A DNA stretch of 64,000 nucleotides from JBEKCB01 sp052139675 (GCA_052139675.1 JBKQWE010000130.1:9697-73696); one strand, 5' to 3'; counted from the stretch's first letter, positions 8,507 through 17,497 are shown. Made by a program: numbers and translations. Notes: generated by a model from the letters alone, not told the origin.

Positions 8507-9997
8507 TTGAAGAGTTTACGAGAGCCAGTCCGATTCCTCGCCTTCGAGGAGATGGAGATCATCCACCGCAAAGCGCTGCGGATCCTCGCTGAAGTCGGGA
8601 TGCGGATTGACCACGACGAGGCGCTGGATTACCTGCAGGCGGCCGGGTGCAAGGTGGACCGGCAGAAGAAGCAGGTCCGGTTCCCGGAGGACCTCGTCGA
8701 GAAGCGCGTGAAGAAGATGCGGCGCAACTTCGAGACGCGCGAGTTCCCGGAGCGCATGGCGGTGCGCTACTCGCACGTCCGGTTCCGCAAGGAGCCGTTC
8801 GGGATCCACCCGGACTTCACCGCCAGCGCGGGCGGCTACTGCGTGTTCATCTACGACTTCGATGGCGTGCGCCGCCGCGCCACGCTGCAGGACACGCGCG
8901 ACTCGCTCAAGCTCGCCGCGCAGCTCGACCAGATCGCCTACACCGGCCTGCCCGTCGCCGCGCAGGACGTGCCGCTGCCGATCCGGCCGGTGCGCATGGC
9001 GGCCGAACTCGTCAAGATCACCGACAAGTTCGGCGGCATCGAAACGCTGACGCCGTTCGACGTCGAGTACACGATGCGCATCGGCGAGGTCGTCCGCGGC
9101 GGCCGCGAGGAACTGCGCAAGCGCCCGATCCTCGTCGGCTACGCCGAGGCGAAGACGCCGCTGACGCTCGACCGCAACATGTGCGACATCATGCTCGCGT
9201 ACGTGAAACACGGCATGCCGCAGTCGCTCGATACGATGCCGAACGCGGGGGCCACCGCGCCGATCCACCCGGCCGCGACGCTGGCCGTGGGCCTGGCGGA
9301 GACGCTCGGCGGCCTGGTGCTCTGCTATGCGGCCGACGAGGACGCGGTGGTGACGCTCGACATCTGCCCGTCCTTCGCGGACATGCGGACGGGGATTTTC
9401 CGCTACGCCGGGCCGGAACGCGTCTCGATGAACGGCGCGCGCATCCAGATGATCAGCGAGTACTACGGCTGCCCGAGCGGCGTGCACGGCGGCAAAACCG
9501 ACGCCTGCCTGCCGGGCGCGCGCGCCGGAGCCGAGAAGGGCGTGACGATGCTCATGGCGGTGCTCTGCGGCGCGGTCGGCTACGGCGTCGTCGGCCACCT
9601 CGAAAACGCCGTCACGTACTCGCCCGTCCAGCTCGTCCTCGACAACGAAGTGACGCGCTACGTCCGCCGCGCGGTCCAGGGATTCGAGGTCACCGACGAG
9701 GCGATTGACGTGGACCTCATCCGCGAGGTGGGTATCGGCGGGAACTACCTCTCCGAGATGGACACCGCCAAGCAGTTCCGCAATTTTCTGGACCTGTCGC
9801 CGTTCTTCGCCGTCGCGCCGTGGGGCGTGGACCCGCGCGGCGACGAGGCGCGCCAATGGGAGAACATGGCCCGCGAAAAGGCGCGGCAACTCATCTCCAA
9901 CGACATCGCCTCGCCGCTCACGCCCGGCCAGATCAAGGACGTGGACGAGATCGTCAAAGAGGCCGAAGCCAGGCTGCGCGAAGAGGGCAAGCTGTAG
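8507..9997 (+). CDS. trimethylamine methyltransferase (MttB) family protein, non-pyrrolysine type
   Basis: A 496-residue protein of the MttB superfamily, whose members demethylate quaternary or tertiary amines and pass the methyl group to a corrinoid protein. Family-like blocks include MRIDHDEALDYLQAAGCKV near the N-terminus, GIETLTPFDVEY, SLDTMPNAGATAPIHPAATLA and GCPSGVHGGKTDACLPG. There is no in-frame TAG, so this is not a pyrrolysine enzyme; characterised non-pyrrolysine relatives such as MtgB act on glycine betaine and similar compounds. The start is TTG 8507 with AGGAGA 8 nt upstream; the longer frame (8447) overlaps the previous gene. No corrinoid protein or RamA-type activase lies in the window, although a URO-D-family protein (possible methylcobamide methyltransferase) is at 54447-55535. 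Confidence 0.85.
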   Translation: MKSLREPVRFLAFEEMEIIHRKALRILAEVGMRIDHDEALDYLQAAGCKVDRQKKQVRFPEDLVEKRVKKMRRNFETREFPERMAVRYSHVRFRKEPFGIHPDFTASAGGYCVFIYDFDGVRRRATLQDTRDSLKLAAQLDQIAYTGLPVAAQDVPLPIRPVRMAAELVKITDKFGGIETLTPFDVEYTMRIGEVVRGGREELRKRPILVGYAEAKTPLTLDRNMCDIMLAYVKHGMPQSLDTMPNAGATAPIHPAATLAVGLAETLGGLVLCYAADEDAVVTLDICPSFADMRTGIFRYAGPERVSMNGARIQMISEYYGCPSGVHGGKTDACLPGARAGAEKGVTMLMAVLCGAVGYGVVGHLENAVTYSPVQLVLDNEVTRYVRRAVQGFEVTDEAIDVDLIREVGIGGNYLSEMDTAKQFRNFLDLSPFFAVAPWGVDPRGDEARQWENMAREKARQLISNDIASPLTPGQIKDVDEIVKEAEARLREEGKL

Positions 9998-10029
9998 CGC
10001 GGGCCGGCGCTAATTGCCGCAAGGCCCGC

Positions 10030-11934
10030 TCACGGCTTGCGCGCCTGCATTTCCGCCAACCGCGCGTTGTATGCGGCGAGAAGCTCCTGGCGGCGCAACA
10101 GGCCGAGGACCTTCCCGGAGTCCGCGTCCACCACGGGCAATTCGGGGTAGTCCTTTTCCGCGAACAGGGTGATCACGTTGGATAAGTCGGTGTCCAGGCG
10201 AAGCGGCTCGATGTTCTCCACCGCGATGTCCTCGACGATGACCAGTTGTCCCATCTCTTTCTCGTAAATGACGCGCCGGATCTGGTTCAGGTGGAGCAAG
10301 CCGTGGTACTTGCCCTCCTTGTCCAGGACGGGGAATACCGTCTGTGTCGTGACGGGGATCGAGGCGGTGACGCGGGTGAGCGGCGCGTCGAACGGGAAAG
10401 TCACCACCGGTTGCGCCGGTGGCTTCCAGATTTTGCCGACGGACATTCCCTTGAGGATGCCGATGACGAAATCGCCGCGGTGCGCGTCGGAGTAGAGGCG
10501 CGAGGGAACCTGCTCTCGGTAGATGGACCAGCCACGGCTGAGGAGGTACGCGAAGGCGGAGACCCACATCGCCGGGATCAGCAACTCGTAGCCGGCGGTC
10601 AGTTCCGAGACCATGATGATGGTGCTGACGGGGACCTTGGCGGCGGCGGAGAAGAAGCTGGCCATGCCCAGGATGACGAACACGTCCACGCGCGTGACGA
10701 CCGTGGGCATCCAGTGCTGAAGGATCAGGCCGACGGCGCCGCCGAGGGTCCCGCCGATCACCATGCTCGGCCCGAACACGCCGCCGGACCCGCCCGAGCC
10801 GATGGTCAGAGAGGTGGTCAGGATTTTTCCGATTCCGATCGCGCCGAGCACGACCACGGCGCCGACGAGGTGGTGATGGTACGGGCCATCGAGCAGATTC
10901 TGCAGGATGCCGTAGCCGAAGGAGAGGATGTTCAGCGAGTCCGTCTGCGCCTCCGGCCCGAAATACTGCAAGGCGCGGAAGACCCCCAGCGCGAAGAGGC
11001 CCGTGGCGAGCGCGCCGATCGCGGGCTTCACGTGCGGCGGAATCTTGAAGCGCTTGAAGAGCCCCACGACGCCGTAGAAACAGCGCACGTAAATCAGCGA
11101 GGCGACGACCATGAACGCCGCCAGGATCGTCAGCGGCAGGAGCAGCGCCGGCTTGTCGAACTTCAGGCCGGGCTGGACGGCCAGCAGCGGGGAGAAACCC
11201 GAGCCGGTGCCGAACCCATACAGCGCGATCATCCCGAACACGCAATAGGCGACGGTGCAGGAGATGAAGGCGGGAATCAGCGCTTCAGCCTCGAAGTCTT
11301 CGTCGCGGTAGAGCACCTCGATGGCGAAGATCGCGCCGGCCAGCGGCGCCTTGAATATGGCCGCGATGCCCGCCCCCAGGCCGGCGGCCAGCAACATCCG
11401 CCGCTCATGCTCGGAGAGTTTCAGCACCCGGGCTATGTACGAGCCGAACCCCGCGCCGATTTGGGCGATCGGGCCTTCCCGGCCGCCGGAACCTCCCGAG
11501 CCGAGAGTCAGCGCCGAGCAGATGATCTTCACCAGCGGCACCACCGGCCGGATGATAGCTCGTTCCTTGTGATAGGCCTTGATGGCCGCGTCCGTCCCGT
11601 GCCCTTCGGCCTCCGGCGCGAGGGAGTAAACGATGAGGCCTGAAAGCAATCCGCCGGCCGTGATGACGACCAGCAGCATCCAGGGCGTAAAGCTGCCGAA
11701 GATCGGCCGGATGGCCCCGAAGATGCTCCATTCGCCCGCAGGGCCGGCGGGCTTGTAGCCGGCGAGGAACTCCAGGCCGTACTTGAGCACCAGGTGCGAT
11801 AGGAACTGAAACGCCACCGCGCCGAGGCCCGCCACCACGCCGACGAGCCCGGCCAGCAGGACCATTCGACCGACCGCGCGCAGGTGCGCGGGTTCGGCGG
11901 GCAACAGTCCCCAGCGTCTCAACAGATCAACCAT
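10030..11934 (-). CDS. ClC-family chloride channel/transporter with C-terminal CBS pair
   Basis: A 634-residue inner-membrane protein. The ClC core spans about residues 20-460 and shows the anion-pathway motifs GSGGSGGREGP (near 147, with the gating-type Glu) and GSGGSGGVFGP (near 380). Residues about 500-625 form a soluble tail with two CBS-like units (VTASIPVTTQTVFPVLDKEG; LDTDLSNVITLFAEKDYPEL), which in this family often bind adenine nucleotides. Channel versus H+/Cl- antiporter cannot be decided by eye. Start ATG 11934, AAGG about 8 nt upstream. It is monocistronic in appearance, convergent with the MttB operon, and 93 bp downstream of kdpC on the same strand, so read-through from kdp is possible. 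Confidence 0.93.
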   Translation of the reverse strand: MVDLLRRWGLLPAEPAHLRAVGRMVLLAGLVGVVAGLGAVAFQFLSHLVLKYGLEFLAGYKPAGPAGEWSIFGAIRPIFGSFTPWMLLVVITAGGLLSGLIVYSLAPEAEGHGTDAAIKAYHKERAIIRPVVPLVKIICSALTLGSGGSGGREGPIAQIGAGFGSYIARVLKLSEHERRMLLAAGLGAGIAAIFKAPLAGAIFAIEVLYRDEDFEAEALIPAFISCTVAYCVFGMIALYGFGTGSGFSPLLAVQPGLKFDKPALLLPLTILAAFMVVASLIYVRCFYGVVGLFKRFKIPPHVKPAIGALATGLFALGVFRALQYFGPEAQTDSLNILSFGYGILQNLLDGPYHHHLVGAVVVLGAIGIGKILTTSLTIGSGGSGGVFGPSMVIGGTLGGAVGLILQHWMPTVVTRVDVFVILGMASFFSAAAKVPVSTIIMVSELTAGYELLIPAMWVSAFAYLLSRGWSIYREQVPSRLYSDAHRGDFVIGILKGMSVGKIWKPPAQPVVTFPFDAPLTRVTASIPVTTQTVFPVLDKEGKYHGLLHLNQIRRVIYEKEMGQLVIVEDIAVENIEPLRLDTDLSNVITLFAEKDYPELPVVDADSGKVLGLLRRQELLAAYNARLAEMQARKP

Positions 11935-12027
11935 TTCATTCGCCTTGGAATACTATCCTTGCAGGTCGGCAATTCAGCAAATCTACCACGAAGGCCGGAC
12001 AACCGCAAGAAGACCGCTCCAGGCTTG

Positions 12028-13065
12028 TTATTGCGGCAGGGTCCCATATCGGTTGCGGAGCTGGAGATTGACGTCAAGCACGTTGACGAACGGCTCGCCG
12101 GCAAGCCCGCCGAGCGGCGCCGACGCCTGCGCCTTCAGGAGGCCGGCGATTTCCTGACGCACGTCCGCCGGGTTGCGCTTGAGATCGGCCGCCCACTTGG
12201 ATGCGACGCGGTCCAACTGATACTCGGCGTTCTGCAGGGTGATGTGCGGGTCAAGCCCGGAGGCGGAAGTCGTCACGAGGTCGCCGGGGACATCCTGGAG
12301 CGCGATGTCCGGATGCTCCTGCCGCCACAGGTCGAAGAAATTCGATTGAACGTCCGCGCCGTCCATGACCACCTGAATCTTCGTGACCGGCTTGCCGTCC
12401 GGTCCGTTGGCGGTGACCGCCGAGAGAAATCGGCCGGGATTCTCCTTGGAGAACGCTTCAAAAAACAGGACCGCCAGGTCGGACGGCGCCGGTTCGGTGA
12501 TCGCGGGGTTGTCCTGCCTGAACTTGGCCACGACGGCGGCATGGGTCTTCTCCCAGTCCAGCACGTACTGCTGTTGCGGAGTCGGGTTCTTGGCATCGAA
12601 CGTCGTCCCCACCCAGGCCTGCGCCAGGCCGTTGTGAGCGTCGGCCCATTGCGCGACGATATTCGGCCCGTCCTGGTATTGATCCTTCTGGAACCATGCC
12701 TCGATGTCCGGCGCCACCGGCTTGCCGTCATTCGGGCCGCCCTGGTATGCGGCGATCGGGCCAAGGGCCGCAGCGACTCGCCCGCGAAGCGCATAGTTGC
12801 TGGCCGCCAGCGCCGACGAGGAGGAAGCCGATCCGTCGTAGGAGCAGGCCGACGGGCGCGGCTGGAAGTACTCGTCTTTCGTGAACGGCTGCGCAATGAG
12901 CAGCGATCCGACCACCGCGCCGTCGGGACCTTTGACCAGGCTGCCGTTCGCCTTGTCCTGAAACAGCGTCTGGCCGACCGCCCAGAGCGCCGCCGGGTAG
13001 ATGACGCAACAGATGATCACGAAGAGCAGCAGCAGCTCGAGGCTTCTTGAAATGATTTGCCGCAT
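12028..13065 (-). CDS. kdpC: K+-transporting ATPase subunit C, enlarged form
   Basis: A single-span periplasmic subunit of the KdpFABC K+ pump. The N-terminal membrane helix is at about residues 10-32, followed by the conserved FQPRPSACSYDGSAS region. The C-terminal block SASGLDPHITLQNAEYQLDR and VNVLDVNLQLRN close the protein. The usual KdpC is about 190 residues; here about 155 extra residues (roughly 95-250, containing GPNDGKPVAPDIEAWF) interrupt the periplasmic domain. Similar long KdpC proteins are known in PVC-like bacteria, which is part of the taxonomic hint. Start ATG 13065 with AAGGAG; 26 bp after kdpB. Confidence 0.95.
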   Translation of the reverse strand: MRQIISRSLELLLLFVIICCVIYPAALWAVGQTLFQDKANGSLVKGPDGAVVGSLLIAQPFTKDEYFQPRPSACSYDGSASSSSALAASNYALRGRVAAALGPIAAYQGGPNDGKPVAPDIEAWFQKDQYQDGPNIVAQWADAHNGLAQAWVGTTFDAKNPTPQQQYVLDWEKTHAAVVAKFRQDNPAITEPAPSDLAVLFFEAFSKENPGRFLSAVTANGPDGKPVTKIQVVMDGADVQSNFFDLWRQEHPDIALQDVPGDLVTTSASGLDPHITLQNAEYQLDRVASKWAADLKRNPADVRQEIAGLLKAQASAPLGGLAGEPFVNVLDVNLQLRNRYGTLPQ

Positions 13066-13091
13066 CTTGAGCGCTCCTTCTTCCTGAAAGT

Positions 13092-15266
13092 TCAGTTGAC
13101 CAGGTGCAGCGCGACCATGACCACGTCAATGAGCTTGATGCCGATGAACGGAAGGATCACGCCTCCGAGCCCCCAGATGAAAAGGTTCCTTCGCAGCAGC
13201 GCGTCGGCGCCGAGCGGCCGGTAGGAAACGCCTTTCAGCGCCACCGGGATCAACGCGGGGATAATCAGCGCGTTGAAGATGATCGCCGACAGAATCGCGG
13301 AGGTCGGCGAATGCAGGTGCATGATGTCTATGGCCTTGAGCCACGGCAACGTCCCGGCGAACAGCGCCGGGATGATGGCGAAGTATTTCGCCACGTCGTT
13401 GGCGATCGAGAACGTCGTCAGCGCGCCGCGCGTCATCAGCAGTTGCTTGCCGATCTCCACCACTTCGATCAGTTTCGTGGGATCGCTGTCCAGGTCCACC
13501 ATGTTCGCCGCTTCCTTGGCCGCCTGGGTGCCGGCGTTCATGGCCAGGGCGACGTCGCCTTGCGCGAGGGCGGGCGCGTCGTTGGTGCCGTCGCCCATCA
13601 TGGCGACCAGTTTTCCCTCGGCCTGCTCCTTGCGGATGAACGCCAGCTTCTGCTCCGGCGTGGCCTCCGCCAGAAAATCATTGACTCCCGCCTCGGCCGC
13701 AATGGCCGCCGCCGTCAACGGGTTGTCGCCGGTGATCATCACGCTGTTGACGCCCATTTTCCGCAGGTGCTCGAACCGTTCCTTGATGCCGCCCTTGATG
13801 ATGTCCTTCAGATGAACCACGCCGAGCACCGCGCCCTCGCTGGCCACCACCAGCGGCGTTCCGCCCAGGCGGGCGATCCTTTCGACCGACTGCCGGACGT
13901 CCGCGGGCATCCTTCCGCCGTGTTGCTTCACGTAGGCCTCGACGGCTTCCGAGGCCCCTTTGCGGATGTGCCGGCCGTCCTCCAGGTCAATGCCGCTCAT
14001 GCGAGTTTGAGCGCTGAACGGGATGAATGTCCCGCGCAGCTCGCCCGCCGCCCGGGCGCGGAGCTTATATTTGTCCTTGGCGAGGACGACGATGCTGCGG
14101 CCCTCGGGCGTCTCATCGGAGAGAGAGGCCATCTGGGCGCTTGAAGCCAGCAGTTCGGTCGCCACGCCTTCGGCCGGGATGAATTCCACCGCTCGCCGGT
14201 TGCCCAGGGTGATCGTGCCGGTCTTGTCCAGCAGGACGACGTCGATGTCGCCGGCGGTCTCGACGGCCTTGCCGCTCTTGGCGATAATGTTGGCCTCCAG
14301 GGCGCGGTCCATTCCCGCGATCCCGATGGCGGCCAGCAGGGCACCGATGGTGGTCGGAATCAGGCAGACCAGCAGCGCGATCAATGTCGGCACGTCGGTG
14401 CCGAGACTGTGCAGGGGCTCTTGAACGCCCAGGTAGCCCATCATGTATTGCTCGGCGTTCCAGGCCATCGGGTAGAGCGGTATCACGACGATCAGGAAGA
14501 CCAGCGTAAACGCGGAGAGGAGAAGCGTCAGGGCGATTTCATTGGGGGTCCTCTGGCGCTTGGCGCCCTCGACGAGCGCGATCATGCGATCGAGGAACGA
14601 TTCGCCGGGTTGCGCCGTGATCTGAACCACGATTCGATCGGACTGGACCGTGGTTCCCCCGGTCACGCCGGAGCGGTCGCCGCCCGACTCGCGGATCACG
14701 GGCGCCGATTCGCCGGTGATCGCCGCCTCGTCCACCGATGCGATCCCTTCAATCACCTCGCCGTCGCCGGGAATGATCTGCCCTGCGCTCACGACCACCT
14801 TATCTCCCGGCCGCAGCGCGGCGGAGGACACCTGCTCGATCTGCCCCTTGTCGCGCAGGCGATGCGCCACCGTCTCCACGCGCGTCCGGCGCAGCGATTC
14901 GGCGTGCGCCTTGCCGCGCGCCTCGGCCAGCGCCGTGGCGAAATTCGCAAAAAGAACAGTGAGGAACAGCCAGATATCCAGCGTAATGAAGTAGCTCAAC
15001 GGCACCTGGCTGGCGGCCGTGCCGAAGATCGCCTTGCCGATGTAGAGCAAGGTCAGGCAGGCGCCGACCTCGACGACGAACATGACCGGATTACTCCACT
15101 GGATATCCGGCCGCAGCATGATCACGGCCTGCCTCAATGCGGGCAGGCAGGTGTCCGCGGTCAGCAAAGGCTGCCGCTTGACCCGGCGCGGCGGGCGCGC
15201 CTGCGGCGACGGGTTGAGTTCGGACGCGGCGGCTGACCTGGCATCGAGCACACTATCGGGCGTCAT
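13092..15266 (-). CDS. kdpB: K+-transporting ATPase subunit B (P-type ATPase)
   Basis: Catalytic P-type ATPase subunit of the high-affinity K+ pump. Visible motifs: GDKVVVSAGQIIPGDGEV and TGESAPV (actuator domain), DKTGTIT (phosphorylation Asp), GDGTNDAPALAQ (hinge). It is about 724 residues, longer than the 682 of the E. coli protein because of a roughly 40-residue N-terminal extension rich in Arg/Pro (QARPPRRVKRQPLL). The start is ATG 15266 (M-T-P-D-S), 8 nt after AAGGAG; an ATG nine bases upstream is less well placed. It lies between kdpA and kdpC in the normal order. Confidence 0.97.
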   Translation of the reverse strand: MTPDSVLDARSAAASELNPSPQARPPRRVKRQPLLTADTCLPALRQAVIMLRPDIQWSNPVMFVVEVGACLTLLYIGKAIFGTAASQVPLSYFITLDIWLFLTVLFANFATALAEARGKAHAESLRRTRVETVAHRLRDKGQIEQVSSAALRPGDKVVVSAGQIIPGDGEVIEGIASVDEAAITGESAPVIRESGGDRSGVTGGTTVQSDRIVVQITAQPGESFLDRMIALVEGAKRQRTPNEIALTLLLSAFTLVFLIVVIPLYPMAWNAEQYMMGYLGVQEPLHSLGTDVPTLIALLVCLIPTTIGALLAAIGIAGMDRALEANIIAKSGKAVETAGDIDVVLLDKTGTITLGNRRAVEFIPAEGVATELLASSAQMASLSDETPEGRSIVVLAKDKYKLRARAAGELRGTFIPFSAQTRMSGIDLEDGRHIRKGASEAVEAYVKQHGGRMPADVRQSVERIARLGGTPLVVASEGAVLGVVHLKDIIKGGIKERFEHLRKMGVNSVMITGDNPLTAAAIAAEAGVNDFLAEATPEQKLAFIRKEQAEGKLVAMMGDGTNDAPALAQGDVALAMNAGTQAAKEAANMVDLDSDPTKLIEVVEIGKQLLMTRGALTTFSIANDVAKYFAIIPALFAGTLPWLKAIDIMHLHSPTSAILSAIIFNALIIPALIPVALKGVSYRPLGADALLRRNLFIWGLGGVILPFIGIKLIDVVMVALHLVN

Positions 15267-15311
15267 GATGAGCACTCCTTATCAGTCATGGACGAATTCG
15301 TTTCAGAGACA

Positions 15312-17135
15312 TCAACCGCCAAAGGGAATCGGCCCTAGGTGTTCCGCCAGCGGCCCGAGCGCCGCCACCGGCAGGAAAAGCAGGGCGCCGACGATGACCA
15401 CTGTCGCGAACACCAGGAATCCGAACGTGGCGGTGTCGTCGCGCAAGGTCCCCGGGCCGAACGGCGCGGGCTTCTTCGCGCCGAGATAAGCGGCCATGGC
15501 GATCGGCGCGATGATCGGAAGATAGCGGCTGAACAACATGATCAGGCCTGTGGCGATGTCCCACGGAATGGCCTCCGGCGACGGATGCGGATTGTTGTAG
15601 AACCCGTAGGTCACGCCCAGTCCGTCGAAGGCCGACCCATTGTTGGCCGATGCGGAGGAGAACTGGTACACCAACTGCGAGAAGCCGTGCGAGCCGGGAT
15701 TGCTGGTCGCCTTGATCCCCCAATCCGTCGCGGCGAACAGTCCGGTGGGGAACAGGATCATGAACGGATGCACGAGCAAGGCGATGACGGCGAGCTTGAC
15801 CTCGCGGGCGCCGATCTTCCTGCCGAGATATTCGGGCGTCCGGCCGACCATCATCCCGGCGATGAAGATGCCGATGATCACGAAGATCAGCATGTTGATC
15901 ATGCCGACTCCTTTGCCGCCGAAAATGCAGTTCAGCCACATTCCGGTCATGGGCGACAACGCGGCGATCGGGTTCAGGCTGTCGTGTTCGGCGTTCACGG
16001 CGCCGCAGGTCACATCCACCGTGACGGCGGCGAACGTCGCGCCCGCCGAGGTGCCGAAGCGCATCTCCTTGCCTTCGAGATTGCCCAAATGCTGATCCAC
16101 CGGCAGACCCGCGACCGCCGGCGAGGTCACAACGCGTTTTCCGCCCGGCGCTGTGGCGCTGGGGATCTCGTAGGTTTGTGCGATCGGATGCGCGGTCAAC
16201 CCGGGGTTGGGTTTCAGCGTGTCGAAGTGGATCACCCACACGATCGTGCCGATCATCATGAGCATCATCACCGCGAAGATCACCGCGGCATGCCGCAACC
16301 GGCCGAGCATTCGGCCGTACATCAGCACCAGCGCGAAGGGGAACAGCATCATGGCAAACGTCGTCACGAAGTTGGTCAGGCCCGTGGGATTCTCGAACGG
16401 GTGGGCGGCGTTCATGCCGTAGAATCCGCCGCCGTTCGTGCCGAGCATCTTGATCGGGATGACGGCCGCAACCGGGCCGACCACGATGGTTTGCTGCTTC
16501 GCCTGGCCCTTGTCGTCCGTGCCCATCGCGCCGGCCTCGAGCGTCGAGACCTGATACGCGCTCCGGTGCGTCATCGGCATGCCCTGGGTGATGAAGATCA
16601 CGCCGATGATGAAGGCGACCGGCAGGAACGCATAGACCACCACGCGCCACATGTCGAGAAAGTAATTGCCGACGGTCTTCTCGCCGCGGAAGGCGCGGAT
16701 GATCGCCGTCAGCGCGCAAAACCCTACCGCGGCGGAAGTGAACTGATTGAAGATGACGAAGAACACCTGGCTGAAGTTGGAAAAATGCTGGTCGCCCGAA
16801 TAGTGCTGGATGTTCGTATTCGTGATGAAGGAGACGACCGAATTGAAAATGGCTGTCGGCGACAACAGGGTCAGCCCGCGCGGGTTCCACGGCATAAACG
16901 GCTGGAGCGCCAGCACCAGGTACCCGAAGACGAACATCACCCCGTTGAATATGAGCAGCGCGGCCGTGTACCGTTTCCAATCCTGCGGGCCGGTGTCCAA
17001 CCGCTTTTCAAACCAGCCCAGCAGTTTCGGGGCGCGGTATTTCCCGTCCATGATCCACGCCAGGTAGCGGCTCAACGGGATCGCGCAGAGCGTTGTGAAG
17101 ACCAGCAATGCAAGCGGCAGAAGCCAGATTGTCAT
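15312..17135 (-). CDS. kdpA: K+-transporting ATPase subunit A (K+ channel-like subunit)
   Basis: The ion-conducting subunit of KdpFABC, homologous to four-fold K+ channel pores. Selectivity-filter loops are visible in order: SFITNTNIQHYSGDQ, GTNGGGFYGMNAAHPFENPT, FGTSAGATFAAVTV and SASANNGSAFDGLG. About ten membrane segments. At 607 residues it is some 50 longer than the E. coli protein; the extra material lies in an outside loop (about 280-330, near PIAQTYEIPSATAPGGK). ATG start at 17135, preceded by AAGGAG. It follows the two micro-proteins at 17185-17371, completing a kdp(small ORF)FABC operon. No kdpD or kdpE gene is in the window. Confidence 0.97.
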   Translation of the reverse strand: MTIWLLPLALLVFTTLCAIPLSRYLAWIMDGKYRAPKLLGWFEKRLDTGPQDWKRYTAALLIFNGVMFVFGYLVLALQPFMPWNPRGLTLLSPTAIFNSVVSFITNTNIQHYSGDQHFSNFSQVFFVIFNQFTSAAVGFCALTAIIRAFRGEKTVGNYFLDMWRVVVYAFLPVAFIIGVIFITQGMPMTHRSAYQVSTLEAGAMGTDDKGQAKQQTIVVGPVAAVIPIKMLGTNGGGFYGMNAAHPFENPTGLTNFVTTFAMMLFPFALVLMYGRMLGRLRHAAVIFAVMMLMMIGTIVWVIHFDTLKPNPGLTAHPIAQTYEIPSATAPGGKRVVTSPAVAGLPVDQHLGNLEGKEMRFGTSAGATFAAVTVDVTCGAVNAEHDSLNPIAALSPMTGMWLNCIFGGKGVGMINMLIFVIIGIFIAGMMVGRTPEYLGRKIGAREVKLAVIALLVHPFMILFPTGLFAATDWGIKATSNPGSHGFSQLVYQFSSASANNGSAFDGLGVTYGFYNNPHPSPEAIPWDIATGLIMLFSRYLPIIAPIAMAAYLGAKKPAPFGPGTLRDDTATFGFLVFATVVIVGALLFLPVAALGPLAEHLGPIPFGG

Positions 17136-17184
17136 GGGATATGCTCCTTCCTTATCAGGACGCCGGATCGCCCTGGTATAGAAC

Positions 17185-17265
17185 TTAGAACCATTCCGGC
17201 CGAACCATGGCGACGATTAAATAGATAAACAGGAACGCCGCAATCGCCGCAGTTAGATAGATCAT
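17185..17265 (-). CDS. kdpF: KdpF-like 26-residue membrane peptide
   Basis: ATG 17265 encodes M-I-Y-L-T-A-A-I-A-A-F then LFIYLIVAMVRPEWF and TAA: one hydrophobic helix followed by the YLxxAxxRPExF ending typical of KdpF, the small stabilising lipid-like subunit of KdpFABC. The Shine-Dalgarno AAGGAG is formed partly by the TAA stop of the preceding micro-ORF, so the two are tightly coupled. Position between promoter and kdpA is the canonical KdpF location. Confidence 0.85.
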   Translation of the reverse strand: MIYLTAAIAAFLFIYLIVAMVRPEWF

Positions 17266-17275
17266 CAGCCTCTCC

Positions 17276-17371
17276 TTAGATTTTCTCGCAAGCGATCAGG
17301 AACAGGTAACACAATCCCAATCCCACGAAGCCCAGCACAAACATTGCCGGCAACCAGAACGCGAGATTCAT
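17276..17371 (-). CDS. 31-residue membrane peptide at the head of the kdp operon
   Basis: ATG 17371, 7 nt after AGAGGAG, encodes a peptide starting MNLAFWLPAMFVLGFVGLGL and ending CYLFLIACEKI. It is a single hydrophobic segment with Cys-Glu-Lys near the end. Its stop codon TAA overlaps the ribosome site of kdpF 10 bp later. Tiny single-span proteins of this kind upstream of kdpF occur in other bacteria and are usually left unannotated. A role as an extra Kdp accessory peptide is an inference. Confidence 0.65.
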   Translation of the reverse strand: MNLAFWLPAMFVLGFVGLGLCYLFLIACEKI

Positions 17372-17414
17372 AGGACGCTCCTCTCTTTCCGGAGGTAGAA
17401 CGTGTCGGTGAGGT

Positions 17415-17450
17415 TCACGCGATTCTAAGAAGAGTAACACAGCGGGACAT
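17415..17450 (-). promoter_or_regulatory. kdp operon promoter with weak -35
   Basis: Minus strand: good -10 TAGAAT (17427-17422), 17 bp from a poor -35 ATGTCC (17450-17445). The predicted start is near 17415, about 44 nt before the 31-residue ORF. A weak -35 is what an activator-dependent kdp promoter is expected to show. Confidence 0.5.
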
Positions 17451-17480
17451 TAGGTTGCTGTAAGAATGGAGGGCAAAGGT

Positions 17481-17497
17481 GTTAAAAGAACGTTAAA
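17481..17497 (-). promoter_or_regulatory. KdpE-like response-regulator site upstream of kdp
   Basis: Minus strand carries TTTAAC-N5-TTTAAC, two half-sites 11 bp apart (17497-17492 and 17486-17481), followed by ACC and a GC-rich step. The 11-bp tandem spacing is that of OmpR/PhoB-family regulators, and the T-rich repeats resemble the known E. coli KdpE target. It sits about 66-82 bp upstream of the predicted start point, close to the position in E. coli. Confidence 0.5.

Noticed and set aside
8507..9997. pyrrolysine-containing MttB
   Set aside because: No in-frame TAG occurs in the reading frame, so the protein is a non-pyrrolysine homologue.
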